DNA of 64,000 bases from Limosilactobacillus frumenti DSM 13145 (GCF_001436045.1 NZ_AZER01000024.1:1-64000), one strand, 5' to 3'. Positions 34,395 through 43,893 are shown, counted from the first letter of the stretch. Notes: generated by a model not told the origin, from the sequence alone. Made by a program: numbers and translations.

Positions 34395-35741
34395 ATGAGT
34401 CACTTGTTGGGACTGGATACCCCTGGTTGGGAACCGCGTTATAAGCGGAACGTCATTGTTTATCTTTGGGTGTACGGTATTCTTGGTGGTGTTACCGGGA
34501 TTACCAATAATGCTTTGCTATCGTACTTGGATATTGTCGCTCCTAAAGTGGTTACTGGGTTAAATACTTTCTCTGCCATTTCGACTCTGCTGATGTCGCT
34601 GACCATTTTGTTGGTCCACAGCATGGGGTATAAGAAGATTTTGTTAGCGGCAGCGCCAGTTACGATTATTGGTTTGCTAGGAACGATTGTAACCAAGAAC
34701 CCGATGCTAATTGTGGTTGGTTACGTTATTTCACAGACAACCATTGGCCTGTATGATTATATGTATCCAATTATGTTTTCAGTATATGTGCCCAAGAAAG
34801 TGCGGACGCGGTTATTCACCATCGTGATGTCCGATAACCTAATCTTCCAGACGGTCGTGACCTTTTTCGGTGGGAAGCTGGTTGTCTGGTTCTTCAGCCT
34901 ATTTCAAGGATTAACCTATAACCAAGCTTCAACTTGGTCCGCTCACCAAGATGCCATGAAGTCAATGATGCTTGCCAACTATGCCAATTCTTATAAGGTC
35001 ATTATTTTTGTGGCAATCATCATGAACGTTATTGCTTTTTTGATTACTTTTGGTTTCAAAGAACAACCAAGCGATTACAAGACGACGGCTGCGGAAGCCA
35101 AGGCCAAGGGTAAGAAGAAGTTTAACTGGTCTTCTTATAAGAAATTATGTACTAAGCCAGTGATCGTCTTTACGATTTACATTGCTATTTGCCAGGCGGG
35201 GGCACTATTGATTACTCCATACCTGCCAATTTATCTGAACAATTACTTGCACATTCCACGGGGGATTACATCAACGATTAATACTATTCAGACTGCTGCT
35301 ATGTTCCTCGGTTACTTCTGTTCACCATTTATGGAAAAGAAGATGGGGACGGTGGTCGCTGTCGCTGGCTCAACGATCGCATGTATCCCATTGATGCTGA
35401 TCATGGGGATAGGGCATGCCTTAGGTACTGGTATGACGTTGATTGTGGTTGTCACCATTACCTACTTCTTACGGTCTGGAATTGCCAACGCTGCTATGCC
35501 AGTCCAAAATACTTTGCAAATGTTCTTGGTTAACAAGGACTTGCGGCCAGCCTTTACCTCACTGACGACCTTAGTGATTGCCGGTGTAGGAATTCTAGAT
35601 GGCTTCTTTACCGAATTCTACCTATTGAAGACAATGCAAGGATACGCCACGGCTTACTTTGTGGCTTCTGGACTGTACCTGGTTGGTTCGTTGATTCTGA
35701 TTATCTACCTGAAGAAGGATTACAACCGGATTGATAAATAA
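34395..35741 (+). CDS. MFS transporter of unknown substrate
   Basis: This 448-aa permease has 12 hydrophobic helices and a basic central loop (AEAKAKGKKKFNW). Motif A is not well conserved, so it is outside the usual drug-exporter group; it reads like the uncharacterised lactobacillus MFS proteins next to YjeM. The ATG at 34395 has CGAGG nine bases upstream, and the longer frame from 34359 would cover the terminator. No substrate can be named. Confidence 0.82.
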   Translation: MSHLLGLDTPGWEPRYKRNVIVYLWVYGILGGVTGITNNALLSYLDIVAPKVVTGLNTFSAISTLLMSLTILLVHSMGYKKILLAAAPVTIIGLLGTIVTKNPMLIVVGYVISQTTIGLYDYMYPIMFSVYVPKKVRTRLFTIVMSDNLIFQTVVTFFGGKLVVWFFSLFQGLTYNQASTWSAHQDAMKSMMLANYANSYKVIIFVAIIMNVIAFLITFGFKEQPSDYKTTAAEAKAKGKKKFNWSSYKKLCTKPVIVFTIYIAICQAGALLITPYLPIYLNNYLHIPRGITSTINTIQTAAMFLGYFCSPFMEKKMGTVVAVAGSTIACIPLMLIMGIGHALGTGMTLIVVVTITYFLRSGIANAAMPVQNTLQMFLVNKDLRPAFTSLTTLVIAGVGILDGFFTEFYLLKTMQGYATAYFVASGLYLVGSLILIIYLKKDYNRIDK

Positions 35742-35758
35742 AAGCATTTAAAATTATG

Positions 35759-35793
35759 AAGGCCACCTAGCTGAAGATTAGCTAGGTGGCCTT
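35759..35793 (+). terminator. Strong Rho-independent terminator
   Basis: A perfect 14-bp stem (AAGGCCACCTAGCT with AGCTAGGTGGCCTT) closes a 7-base loop and is followed by a short T run. Confidence 0.9.
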
Positions 35794-35816
35794 TGTATGT
35801 GTTATGAATCAAATAT

Positions 35817-36085
35817 TTATTTTATCCCAGCGTTCATGAACTTGGTCCAGTCAAATTGGTAGTCATCATTATAAATGAGATCGCCAATCATTCTAAATTG
35901 CCACGTGAATTTCAGCGCATTATTGCATTATTATATGGATCCCATCATTGATCTTTATCATTAGTGAAAGCATATATTCCATATTTGAGATCGTTAGCAA
36001 CATAATTTGGCTGTGTTTTTACTTTAAATCCCTTCTCGGCAATTGCTTGATACTTTTTTAGCGTAGTGCCGTTCTTCTGACTTTA
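35817..36085 (-). pseudogene. C-terminal remnant of an unrecognised gene
   Basis: On the minus strand a frame reads LKKYQAIAEKGFKVKTQ...YGIYAFTNDKD and then hits a stop. After a frame change it goes on as FTWQFRMIGDLIYNDDYQF and ends with a stop at 35817. The conserved-looking end and multiple lesions indicate a decayed gene whose 5' part is lost. I do not recognise the family. Confidence 0.6.
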
Positions 36086-36201
36086 CATCCTTTCAAACGG
36101 CTCTGTTATATATAAACGTAAAATAGTCGGCTTTTACATTTGCCAAAATTGCTCAAAGAAAATAAGGTATAATAGTCTTATTGATTTAGAAGGAGGGCAT
36201 C

Positions 36202-37110
36202 ATGCGCGCTGAGAACAAGCTAAAATTAAAAACGTTTTTTGCCATGCTGGTTAAGCACTTTACCTTGGCTCAGCTTTCAAGCTCAGCGGCGACTCTGGCA
36301 TACTACACGTTGCTATCAGTTTTCCCGGCCCTCCTGGTAGTAGGGAACTTGTTGCCAATGATCGGGCTGGATGCTAACACTATTTTAGGATACCTGCAGA
36401 CGATTGTGCCGGCAACGGTCTATTCTTTTACTAAACCCCTCGTTCAAGACTTCTTACAACGGGGAAGTGGTGGCATCCTGACAACCGGGGCCTTGATTGC
36501 GCTGTGGTCCACTAGTCAGGGGATCGCTGCCTTTCAGCGGTCAGTTAACCATGCATACGGAATTGCCGAAAACCAAAACCCGATCAGTAACCGGGTGATT
36601 TCATTCATTTGGATGATTGTGGTTTTAATCGCCATCTTCCTGGTTGTTTTCCTGTACGGTGTTGGTGAACAATTTCTGAAGTGGCTCCAGCCAATCTTCC
36701 ACTTCAACATGAAGTACATTACCTTGTTCTCCAGCTTGAAGTGGCCAATTACCTTTTTGATTCTATTCTTGGCGTTGACAATGCTGTATTACTTCGTACC
36801 GAATGCCAAAGTTGGTCTGCGCTTTGCCGTTATTGGGGCTTTCTTAGCGTCTATCTTTTGGATGTGGCTATCGCGCATTTTTGCCCTCTACACGGTGATC
36901 TTTTCACGAGGGGTAATCGGATACAAAACGATTGGGGCCTTCATTGCGATGATGGTATGGCTGGATTTCTCTGGTTATATCATCATGATGGGGGCGGCGT
37001 TGAATGCAGCCCTCCAGGAAGCTCATGATGGTGAATTGCATGAGAAGGAACACTTCTGGAAACTAATTCGGACGGAACATAAGAAAGCACGAAAGTCGAT
37101 CGTCAAATGA
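36202..37110 (+). CDS. YihY/BrkB-family inner membrane protein
   Basis: This 302-aa protein has six hydrophobic helices and YihY-family segments: SSAATLAYYTLLSVFPALL near the start, ALWSTSQGIAAFQRSVNHAYG in the middle, and YKTIGAFIAMMVWLDFSGYIIMMGAALNAAL near the end. Older names linked it to RNase BN, which is now considered wrong; its role is unknown. AGAAGGAGGG precedes the ATG. It is monocistronic and ends at a terminator. Confidence 0.92.
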   Translation: MRAENKLKLKTFFAMLVKHFTLAQLSSSAATLAYYTLLSVFPALLVVGNLLPMIGLDANTILGYLQTIVPATVYSFTKPLVQDFLQRGSGGILTTGALIALWSTSQGIAAFQRSVNHAYGIAENQNPISNRVISFIWMIVVLIAIFLVVFLYGVGEQFLKWLQPIFHFNMKYITLFSSLKWPITFLILFLALTMLYYFVPNAKVGLRFAVIGAFLASIFWMWLSRIFALYTVIFSRGVIGYKTIGAFIAMMVWLDFSGYIIMMGAALNAALQEAHDGELHEKEHFWKLIRTEHKKARKSIVK

Positions 37111-37116
37111 TAACTT

Positions 37117-37149
37117 AAAAGGGGCTGGGTGCTACAACCCAGCCCCTTT
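37117..37149. terminator. Bidirectional terminator
   Basis: AAAAGGGGCTGGGT pairs with ACCCAGCCCCTTT, between the yihY-like gene and the convergent DUF2922 gene. Confidence 0.88.
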
Positions 37150-37173
37150 AGGGGAGAATATTATTGAGGGAGA

Positions 37174-37416
37174 TTAAGCGGCTGCTTTATCCTTTTTACT
37201 ATCATTGAAGATAACGGTTGAAACTGTATCAACATACTTAGCGGATAATGGCTCAGCGTAAATGTCTTCGTCCTTGCTGTTAAACATGTGCGTCTGCGCA
37301 ATTTCTTGCATTGCTTGACGCACCACCGCTTCGGACAAGTCTTGTTTAGCGTAGGCAAGCTTGAGTAAGTGCTTCTTGCCGAGGGAACCCTTAAAAGTTA
37401 AGTTTAAAGTCTTCAT
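37174..37416 (-). CDS. DUF2922 protein
   Basis: This 80-aa small soluble protein begins KTLNLTFKGSLGKKHLLKL, the DUF2922 pattern of a beta strand followed by an amphipathic segment. It is encoded 22 bases after a DUF1659 protein on the same strand, a pair commonly found together in Firmicutes. Function is unknown. Its ribosome site is AAAGGAAG-like. Confidence 0.85.
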   Translation of the reverse strand: MKTLNLTFKGSLGKKHLLKLAYAKQDLSEAVVRQAMQEIAQTHMFNSKDEDIYAEPLSAKYVDTVSTVIFNDSKKDKAAA

Positions 37417-37438
37417 ATATTAGTAAACTTCCTTTCTA

Positions 37439-37651
37439 TTAAGCAAAAGTTACTTGGTCATTATTGATGATGTTGGCACCAGAGAATTGTTCACCTGACA
37501 ATGCTTCGATGGCGTGACCTAACGTCGTGATTTGTTCTTCCTCCACGTCAGCAATCACGTTATTAAAGGTGCGCTTGATTCCTTTAGGATGCGCTTCGCT
37601 GACCATTGTGAGTTGAATCTTACCTGACTTAAATTGACGAACCATGTTCAT
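37439..37651 (-). CDS. DUF1659 protein
   Basis: This 70-aa protein matches the DUF1659 layout: KIQLTMVSEAHPKGIKRTFNNV followed by a helix (TTLGHAIEALSGEQF) and a final beta strand. It is the first gene of the two-gene operon with DUF2922. AAAGGAG lies 7-8 bases before the ATG at 37651. The two proteins may pair, but no partner or role is known. Confidence 0.85.
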   Translation of the reverse strand: MNMVRQFKSGKIQLTMVSEAHPKGIKRTFNNVIADVEEEQITTLGHAIEALSGEQFSGANIINNDQVTFA

Positions 37652-37754
37652 GTGGGAAACTCCTTTGAATAAGTGATATTTGATAAGTAGTGGCCACTGC
37701 TTACACCTATAACAACGAATGAAAAATGGATTTGTAAAGGGTGAATTTTAAAAA

Positions 37755-38555
37755 ATGGCAAAAATTACCAAAATTGAGGCTCAAAAACGTCAGGGTCGCT
37801 ATAATGTCTACTTGGATGGCAAGTATGCTTTTCCAGTGGCGGAAAGTGTCCTGATTAAGTTCCGGTTAATGAAGGGGATGGAACTGGATAAGCCAGCGAT
37901 TGCCAAAATTACAACTGCTGACCAGATTGCTAAAGCCTACTCCCGGATGTTGGACTACTTGTCTCATCAGTTACGGACGGAGAGTGATGTAGTTAAAAAG
38001 CTGCGTGACCAAGAGACACCGGAAGAATTCATTGAGCCGGTATTGCAAAAGCTCCGCGCACAGCAGTTGGTCGATGACCACGAATACGCCGCTGCTTACG
38101 TGCGAACAGAAATGAATACCGATCTGAAAGGGCCGGGCGTGATCCGGCAGAAACTGCGGGCTAAGAAGGTTGTCGAAAATGACATTGACGACGCCTTAGC
38201 GCAATTTACTTTGGTAAAGCAACAGGAGAATGCCACTAAGTTAGCGCAAAAATTGTTTCGGCGTTATCGGTCACAGCCACTGCGCCGCCAAATTGAGAAA
38301 GTCCGGCAGGGGTTAATGACGAAAGGATACGCTTCGACAATCTATGATCAGATTAAAGGCCAAGTGACCCCGCAGGATGATCCAGAACGTCAAGACGAGT
38401 TACTGAATCGGGAGGCCGCTAAGATGTGGCGTCGCTACTCCCGGCGGGCGACTGGCTATGAATTGACGATGAAGTTTAAGCAGGGGATGTACCGCAAAGG
38501 CTTCGATATGGATGCCGTTCAGTCATGGCTTGACCACCATGAAGAAGCTGAATAA
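37755..38555 (+). CDS. recX: RecX, regulator of RecA
   Basis: This 266-aa protein consists of three-helix RecX repeats and binds RecA filaments to modulate recombination. Recognisable parts are YNVYLDGKYAFPVAESVL at the start, AYSRMLDYLSHQLRTESDV, and several helix-pair units with G(Y)A and LRRQIEKVRQGL. The length is typical of the long Firmicute form. It is divergent from the DUF1659 gene. The EPS operon begins about 70 bases downstream. Confidence 0.92.
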   Translation: MAKITKIEAQKRQGRYNVYLDGKYAFPVAESVLIKFRLMKGMELDKPAIAKITTADQIAKAYSRMLDYLSHQLRTESDVVKKLRDQETPEEFIEPVLQKLRAQQLVDDHEYAAAYVRTEMNTDLKGPGVIRQKLRAKKVVENDIDDALAQFTLVKQQENATKLAQKLFRRYRSQPLRRQIEKVRQGLMTKGYASTIYDQIKGQVTPQDDPERQDELLNREAAKMWRRYSRRATGYELTMKFKQGMYRKGFDMDAVQSWLDHHEEAE

Positions 38556-38623
38556 GCTTTTCAGAGGCGGTAAATACTGGTAAAATGTGTAGGATAAGTC
38601 TACATATGAAAAAGAGAAAAATC

Positions 38624-39271
38624 ATGAAAAATATCAAAGTTGATGAACAAAAATTAAATCATCAGTATGGTTATCGCACCATTAAACGGATATTTGACTT
38701 TGTTGCAGCACTTCTGGCTGTGGTGATTTTAAGTCCAACTTTCTTAATTATTGCGATTGCCATTAAAATTAATGATCCGCATGGCCCCGTGTTCTATACT
38801 CAGGAGCGGGTTGGTAAGGACGGGCGTCGTTTTCGAATGTTTAAGTTTCGTTCGATGGTTACCAATGCCGATGAACTCCTCGAAAAGCTTAAGGAGCAAA
38901 ATGAAATTAAGGGTGCAATGTTTAAAATGAAAAACGATCCGCGGATTACATCGGTTGGTCGTTTTATCCGTAAATATAGTTTAGATGAATTACCACAATT
39001 GCTGAATGTGGTTGGTGGTTCGATGTCCATCGTTGGTCCTCGACCACCACTGCCATATGAGGTAGATCAGTATACTGATTATGATAAACAACGGTTGATG
39101 GTCAAACCCGGTGCTACAGGTATGTGGCAAGTGGGAGGACGAAATGCCCTTAACTTTGATCAAATGGTTGAACTTGACTTAACGTATATCAATGAACGTA
39201 GTATTTGGCTGGATTTGAAGATCATGTTTGAAACTGTCAAAGTAATGATTAAGCCGAATGCAGCTTATTAA
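38624..39271 (+). CDS. EPS priming sugar transferase (undecaprenyl-phosphate sugar-1-phosphate transferase)
   Basis: This 215-aa membrane-associated enzyme moves a sugar 1-phosphate (galactose, glucose or GlcNAc type) to undecaprenyl phosphate and so starts each repeat unit. It has one hydrophobic helix (FDFVAALLAVVILSPTFLII), then the family block FYTQERVGKDGRRFRMFKFRSM, the SLDELPQLLNVV motif and VGPRPPLPYE. It is the first gene of a run of closely spaced polysaccharide genes up to 43859. Starts at 38606 and 38624 are both possible; neither has a strong ribosome site. Confidence 0.92.
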   Translation: MKNIKVDEQKLNHQYGYRTIKRIFDFVAALLAVVILSPTFLIIAIAIKINDPHGPVFYTQERVGKDGRRFRMFKFRSMVTNADELLEKLKEQNEIKGAMFKMKNDPRITSVGRFIRKYSLDELPQLLNVVGGSMSIVGPRPPLPYEVDQYTDYDKQRLMVKPGATGMWQVGGRNALNFDQMVELDLTYINERSIWLDLKIMFETVKVMIKPNAAY

Positions 39272-39288
39272 TATTGAGAGGAATTATT

Positions 39289-40050
39289 GTGAAAGTAAAA
39301 GTATTAGTTGCAGCTCATAAGAATTACAAAATGCCAACTGATCCACTATATTTACCGGTTTTTGTTGGTAAGGAGATTCACCCAGACGTTAATCATACCT
39401 TTCAGGGTGACAACACTGGTGATAATATTTCTTCCAAGAATCCGACTTACAATGAATTGACCGCAATTTATTGGGGATGGAAGAATTTAGATGTGGACGC
39501 AATGGGATTAGTGCATTATCGTCGTTACCTAAGCCTAAACCATCGTAAATCGTTAGACTCAGTTTTAACAGAAAAGCAGGTTCAACAATTACTGTCCAAT
39601 AATGACATCATTTTGCCGCCAAAGCGTCGTTACTATATCGAAACAAATGAGTCTCACTATCTTCATGCTCACCATCATGAGCCATTTAATGTTATGCGGC
39701 AAGTGATTGCAGAAAAGTATCCTGAGTATGTATCATCATTTAACAAGGTGATGAAAAGGACTTGGGCGCACATGTTTAACATGTTTATTATGAAGAAACA
39801 GCCATTGGACGAGTATTGTACTTGGATGTTTGATGTCTTATCAGAAGTTGAAAAGAGAATTGATATCAGCACTTATTCTACCTATGAAAAGCGTGTATAC
39901 GGATTCCTTAGTGAATTGCTGTTGGACGTGTGGTTGGATCAACATTCTCAATACCAGACTGTTGAGGTCAAATACGTATTTATGGAACATACAAATTGGT
40001 TTAAGAAGGGCGGCAAATTTGTCCTTCGTAAGTTTACAGGACATGCCTAA
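39289..40050 (+). CDS. DUF4422 glycosyltransferase
   Basis: This 253-aa protein is of the DUF4422 family, common in EPS loci and considered a glycosyltransferase. Typical parts are LVAAHKNY at the start, NPTYNELTAIYWGWKN, GLVHYRRYL and DIILPPKRRYY. It is probably a cytoplasmic, membrane-peripheral enzyme that extends the lipid-linked repeat unit. The GTG at 39289 is chosen because GAGGAA is five bases upstream. Confidence 0.88.
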   Translation: MKVKVLVAAHKNYKMPTDPLYLPVFVGKEIHPDVNHTFQGDNTGDNISSKNPTYNELTAIYWGWKNLDVDAMGLVHYRRYLSLNHRKSLDSVLTEKQVQQLLSNNDIILPPKRRYYIETNESHYLHAHHHEPFNVMRQVIAEKYPEYVSSFNKVMKRTWAHMFNMFIMKKQPLDEYCTWMFDVLSEVEKRIDISTYSTYEKRVYGFLSELLLDVWLDQHSQYQTVEVKYVFMEHTNWFKKGGKFVLRKFTGHA

Positions 40051-40067
40051 ATAAAGAGGAGAATACT

Positions 40068-40997
40068 GTGAGTTTGTTATCCATCGTGGTTCCTTGTTAT
40101 AACGAAGAGGAATCTATTCCATTATTCTTTGATGCTGTTGAGAAAGTTGTCCATCAAATGGAACCAACGATTGAATATTGGTTTATTAATGATGGGTCTC
40201 GTGATCGGTCGTTATCAGAGATGAGAAAAATACATTCTCAAAATTCAGACAGGGTGCACTATGTTTCCTTCTCTCGTAATTTTGGTAAAGAAGCAGCCTT
40301 GTATGCTGGTTTGCGTTCTGCCAATGGTGATTACGTGGTTGTGATGGATGCGGACTTGCAGGATCCACCAGAGTATTTACCAGAAATGTATAAATTAATA
40401 ATTTCTGGTGAATATGATTGTGTTGGTACGCGACGGACCGATCGTAAAGGTGAAGCTAAGTTAAAGTCTTTCCTGAGTGATAAGTTTTATGATGTTATCA
40501 ACAAAATTTCTGACGTTAAAATTGTTAATGGTGCTCGCGATTACCGAATGATGACACGACAAATGGTAAACGCTGTTTTGTCTTTAACTGAATATAACCG
40601 CTTTTCGAAAGGTATTTTTAACTGGGTTGGCTTTAAAACTAAGTATATCCCTTATAAAAATGTGGAACGAGTTGCAGGAACAACCGATTGGTCAACATGG
40701 AAATTGTTTAAGTATGCTTTCAACGGAATTATAGATTTTTCGGAGGCTCCACTCTCAATTGCTACTTGGTTTGGTGGTTTCTCAGCTTTTGTGTCAATTA
40801 TTGGATTGATTGTTGTGATTATCCGTCATTTTGTTGAACCAGGAAGCAGTGCATTCGGATGGGCTTCTTTGGTCTGCATCATGTTGTTACTTGGTGGAAT
40901 CCAATTAATGTGTTTGGGGATCGTTGGTCGTTATGTGGGAAAAATATACATGCAATCCAAACATAGACCGGTGTATATTGTGAAAGAAAAAAAGTAA
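40068..40997 (+). CDS. Family 2 glycosyltransferase, GtrB-like
   Basis: This 309-aa GT-A enzyme has the start VVPCYNEEESIPLFF, the metal motif MDADLQDPPEYLP, and two C-terminal hydrophobic helices (about residues 230-285). That is the layout of polyprenyl-phosphate glucosyl/mannosyltransferases such as GtrB. It could make a lipid-linked monosaccharide for side-chain glycosylation, with GtrA at 30574 as a possible but distant partner. Alternatively it extends the repeat unit. The GTG start follows GAGGAG. Confidence 0.9.
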   Translation: MSLLSIVVPCYNEEESIPLFFDAVEKVVHQMEPTIEYWFINDGSRDRSLSEMRKIHSQNSDRVHYVSFSRNFGKEAALYAGLRSANGDYVVVMDADLQDPPEYLPEMYKLIISGEYDCVGTRRTDRKGEAKLKSFLSDKFYDVINKISDVKIVNGARDYRMMTRQMVNAVLSLTEYNRFSKGIFNWVGFKTKYIPYKNVERVAGTTDWSTWKLFKYAFNGIIDFSEAPLSIATWFGGFSAFVSIIGLIVVIIRHFVEPGSSAFGWASLVCIMLLLGGIQLMCLGIVGRYVGKIYMQSKHRPVYIVKEKK

Positions 40998-41011
40998 AGG
41001 AGCCGTAGGAA

Positions 41012-42208
41012 GTGCTAGGACAAGTTAAAAAAATTGAAAATTGGCCTCTTGATGGTTCGAGAATTTATGAAGTTGCGTTTTCAATATACTTCATTATTAC
41101 TTTTTTTCTGACTTCTACGTATACAGACTATATCCCCAGTCATTCTTTACATGAACTATCCTTCATTCCGTTGGTAATGGTGCTATTTAAGATCATTATC
41201 TTGGATTTTAATGAACATAAACGCTGGTGTATTAATATACTACTTTTAGCGTTATTAGTGATTTGCTGGCGTAAATCAGGGGAGTTTATCCTTTTCCCAA
41301 TGGGTATATTTGTTTTAGGTGCGCATGGTGTGAGTATGAGAAGAATTATTTATTTATATTTCGTACTTGGTACAGTCATGTTATCCTTTGCTTTCTTTAC
41401 TTCATTATTGGGATTAACTAAGAACTTAATTTTTTATCGCGGCGGATCTCACTCCATAAGACAGTCATTCGGAATTATCTATCCAACTGACTTTGCTGCT
41501 CACGTTCTATTTTTAGTTTTAGCATATTGTTACCTTCACTTTGGCCGAATTGGCTGGGTGGATAACATTGCGTTTTTGGCCTTAGCGGTTGGTGTAGAAA
41601 GGTTCTGTGATGCGCGATTAGGTGCTGGAGCAATCATTTTAACTGTTCCAATAATATGGATTGGTCAACTGGCTAGACAGCATCATCTATGGGCACGTAC
41701 TATTGCTATCTTTTATTGGATATTGCCTATCATCGCTGGTTATATTACTGTTTTAACAGCTTATCTCTATCATCCAAATAATGCTTCAATGGAGAAATTA
41801 AACAGCCTTTTGTCTGGTCGCTTATACTTTGGTCACCTTGCATTTATTAAGTATCATCTAACCTTATTTGGCCAAAAGGTTGTTGAAAACGGGTTTGGTG
41901 GTAATGCAGGTCATCATTTGGCCAATAGTAATGATAGTAGCAGTTATTTTTACATTGACTCGTCCTTTTTAAGAATTATCATTTTGTACGGTATTATTAT
42001 GTTTATATTGATTTTACTAGCGTTGTCTGCCATATCTTGGCTGTCTATTAGGCAGGAAGACTTTGCGTTAGCTAGTATTCTAGTTATTGTAACAATTAGT
42101 GCTGTAGTCGAGCAACGGTTGATTGACATTACGTATAATCCGTTTTTACTAGCATTATTTGCCCAGTGTTATTATCAAATTAAAAATAAGATTGGAGAAA
42201 CATCATGA
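41012..42208 (+). CDS. Polysaccharide polymerase (Wzy-like)
   Basis: This 398-aa protein has about ten hydrophobic helices and a large loop near residues 265-325. Its place between glycosyltransferases and the Wzz-like gene, with no sequence motif of its own, is what usually marks Wzy. It would join flipped repeat units on the outer face of the membrane. The GTG start follows a GTAGGAA-like site. Its stop overlaps the next ATG by four bases. An O-antigen-ligase-type role is the alternative. Confidence 0.72.
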   Translation: MLGQVKKIENWPLDGSRIYEVAFSIYFIITFFLTSTYTDYIPSHSLHELSFIPLVMVLFKIIILDFNEHKRWCINILLLALLVICWRKSGEFILFPMGIFVLGAHGVSMRRIIYLYFVLGTVMLSFAFFTSLLGLTKNLIFYRGGSHSIRQSFGIIYPTDFAAHVLFLVLAYCYLHFGRIGWVDNIAFLALAVGVERFCDARLGAGAIILTVPIIWIGQLARQHHLWARTIAIFYWILPIIAGYITVLTAYLYHPNNASMEKLNSLLSGRLYFGHLAFIKYHLTLFGQKVVENGFGGNAGHHLANSNDSSSYFYIDSSFLRIIILYGIIMFILILLALSAISWLSIRQEDFALASILVIVTISAVVEQRLIDITYNPFLLALFAQCYYQIKNKIGETS

Positions 42209-42840
42209 AGCATTATACATTTGGTACCTATGTTAAGAAGTACAGTAAGGAAATTATAATCGTAGTTGTTTGTGCGTTAGTTGGAGGAGCGCTAATGGGT
42301 TACTCAGCCAAAAAACGTAAAGTAACGACTTATACTGCTAATCGCGATGTAGTTATTTCTCACAATATCGAAAGATACCAAGCCAATAATGAAAATGGCA
42401 CAAACTCTGTGGTAAATAATGACATCAACATGATGCCAACTTATAAAGATATTGTGGAGAATGACATTATTGCAAAGCAGGCGCGTAAGAACTTGCCGAA
42501 GAAGTTACGTGCGAAGTACTCAACTAGCGATATCCAAGACGTAGTCAGTGCTAAGGTTAGTCAACAATCGTTAGTGATGGATGTTAAGGTTGAGACAAAG
42601 TCTCCTAAAGATTCGGTTCAAATTGTTAACGCGGTTTCTCAGTCATTCAAACAACAATTGCCAAAATTACAACCGGGATCCGGTCAGGTTACTTTACTTG
42701 CAAGGGCCAATAAAAATAACGTTAATAGTACGACTAAGCCAAGTGCAAAGAAATATGCGATTGTTGGTTTAGCATTAGGTGGACTATTGGGATTGATCAT
42801 TAGCCTTGTTATAGCTACTGTTAGAACTTTTGGGAAATAG
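42205..42840 (+). CDS. Wzz-like chain-length determinant
   Basis: This 211-aa protein has one N-terminal membrane helix (about 18-35), an extracellular domain with YKDIVENDIIAKQARK typical of Wzz, and a C-terminal helix (about 183-205). It controls polymer length together with Wzy, to whose gene it is coupled by ATGA. No tyrosine-kinase domain or separate BY-kinase or phosphatase gene is found in the locus, which is unusual for Gram-positive Wzy loci. Confidence 0.85.
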   Translation: MKHYTFGTYVKKYSKEIIIVVVCALVGGALMGYSAKKRKVTTYTANRDVVISHNIERYQANNENGTNSVVNNDINMMPTYKDIVENDIIAKQARKNLPKKLRAKYSTSDIQDVVSAKVSQQSLVMDVKVETKSPKDSVQIVNAVSQSFKQQLPKLQPGSGQVTLLARANKNNVNSTTKPSAKKYAIVGLALGGLLGLIISLVIATVRTFGK

Positions 42841-42851
42841 GGGTACCTCAA

Positions 42852-43859
42852 ATGAGTAAAGTGATCTTTACAGTTGATGAACATAACGAAAACAATAATG
42901 CTGGTCCAAAGGCTAAGGTTGATTTTGACTACTTTATGAGTAAAGAAGGGTATCAAATTGTCCATCAACATTTTGACGTTCATTCTAAATTTAAAAAGTT
43001 CCTTTATGGGTCCTTTATCATTCCTAATTTGTTTCACCATGATTACTATGATGAAATGATATTTCAATACCCGACATATTCCTCTTATATAATGAAACGA
43101 ATGATTCCAAAAATGCGTGAACATAGTAAGAAACTCTATTTTTTAATTCATGATGTGGAATCACTCAGGTTATCTGTTGGAAATGATGAATACTTAGCAT
43201 CAGAAAGGGAACTTTTCAACTTGGCCGATGGTTTAATTGTTCATAATTCTCAGATGCGTCACTGGCTATCTGTCCACGGTATCTCAGTACCAATGGTAGA
43301 TTTAGATATATTTGATTACCAAAATCCACAACCTGTTCAATCAGACGGAGAATATCAATACAGCATCTGTTTTGCTGGTAATTTAGCTAAGTCGGATTTT
43401 CTTAATAAGTTATCCTTAAATAAGGCTAAGTTAGATATTTATGGCCCACATCCTAGCAGTCAATATCAGCATGGTGTGGTTTATAAGGGGATCTATTCAC
43501 CGAATGAACTACCTAAACATTTATCGGAAAATTTTGGATTAGTATGGGATGGATCATCGGTGGATACGTGTGATGGTAAATATGGTAATTATTTACGTTA
43601 CAATGCTCCTCATAAAACTTCTCTTTATTTGAGTACTGGCATTCCAGTAATTATCTGGAAGAAAGCGGCTTTGGCTGACTTTATCGTTGAACACTGTGTT
43701 GGAATGACTGTAGACAGTCTTGAAGAATTAGATGATGTGTTAACTAATATAACTGCTGATGATTACAAGAAAATGAAGCTTAATGCAATTAAGTTAGCAA
43801 GACAGATTCGCAGTGGTTACTATTCGACACAAGCAGTTAAAGCAATTGAACAATACTAA
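42852..43859 (+). CDS. Gtf3/galactofuranosyltransferase-like glycosyltransferase, copy 1
   Basis: This 335-aa GT-B-type enzyme is of the group that includes streptococcal Gtf3 and bacterial beta-1,6-galactofuranosyltransferases. Characteristic segments are IFQYPTYSSY, YFLIHDVESLR, LIVHNSQMRHWL, ICFAGNLAKSDFL, NFGLVWDG and PHKTSLYLSTGIPVIIWKKAALADF. The glf gene just downstream supports galactofuranose as the donor sugar. A second copy lies at 57709. It is the last gene before a terminator. Confidence 0.85.
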   Translation: MSKVIFTVDEHNENNNAGPKAKVDFDYFMSKEGYQIVHQHFDVHSKFKKFLYGSFIIPNLFHHDYYDEMIFQYPTYSSYIMKRMIPKMREHSKKLYFLIHDVESLRLSVGNDEYLASERELFNLADGLIVHNSQMRHWLSVHGISVPMVDLDIFDYQNPQPVQSDGEYQYSICFAGNLAKSDFLNKLSLNKAKLDIYGPHPSSQYQHGVVYKGIYSPNELPKHLSENFGLVWDGSSVDTCDGKYGNYLRYNAPHKTSLYLSTGIPVIIWKKAALADFIVEHCVGMTVDSLEELDDVLTNITADDYKKMKLNAIKLARQIRSGYYSTQAVKAIEQY

Positions 43860-43891
43860 AAAAGCATTTCCAAAACTGGAAATGCTTTTTT
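43858..43891. terminator. Bidirectional terminator
   Basis: AAAAAAGCATTTCCA pairs with TGGAAATGCTTTTTT; it ends the EPS gene run and the convergent lipoprotein gene. Confidence 0.9.
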
Positions 43892-43893
43892 AC

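Noticed and set aside
30574-40997. GtrA (30574) and the GtrB-like transferase (40068) as a dedicated three-component glycosylation operon
   Set aside because: They are about 9 kb apart on opposite strands with unrelated genes between; a functional link is possible but not supported by layout.
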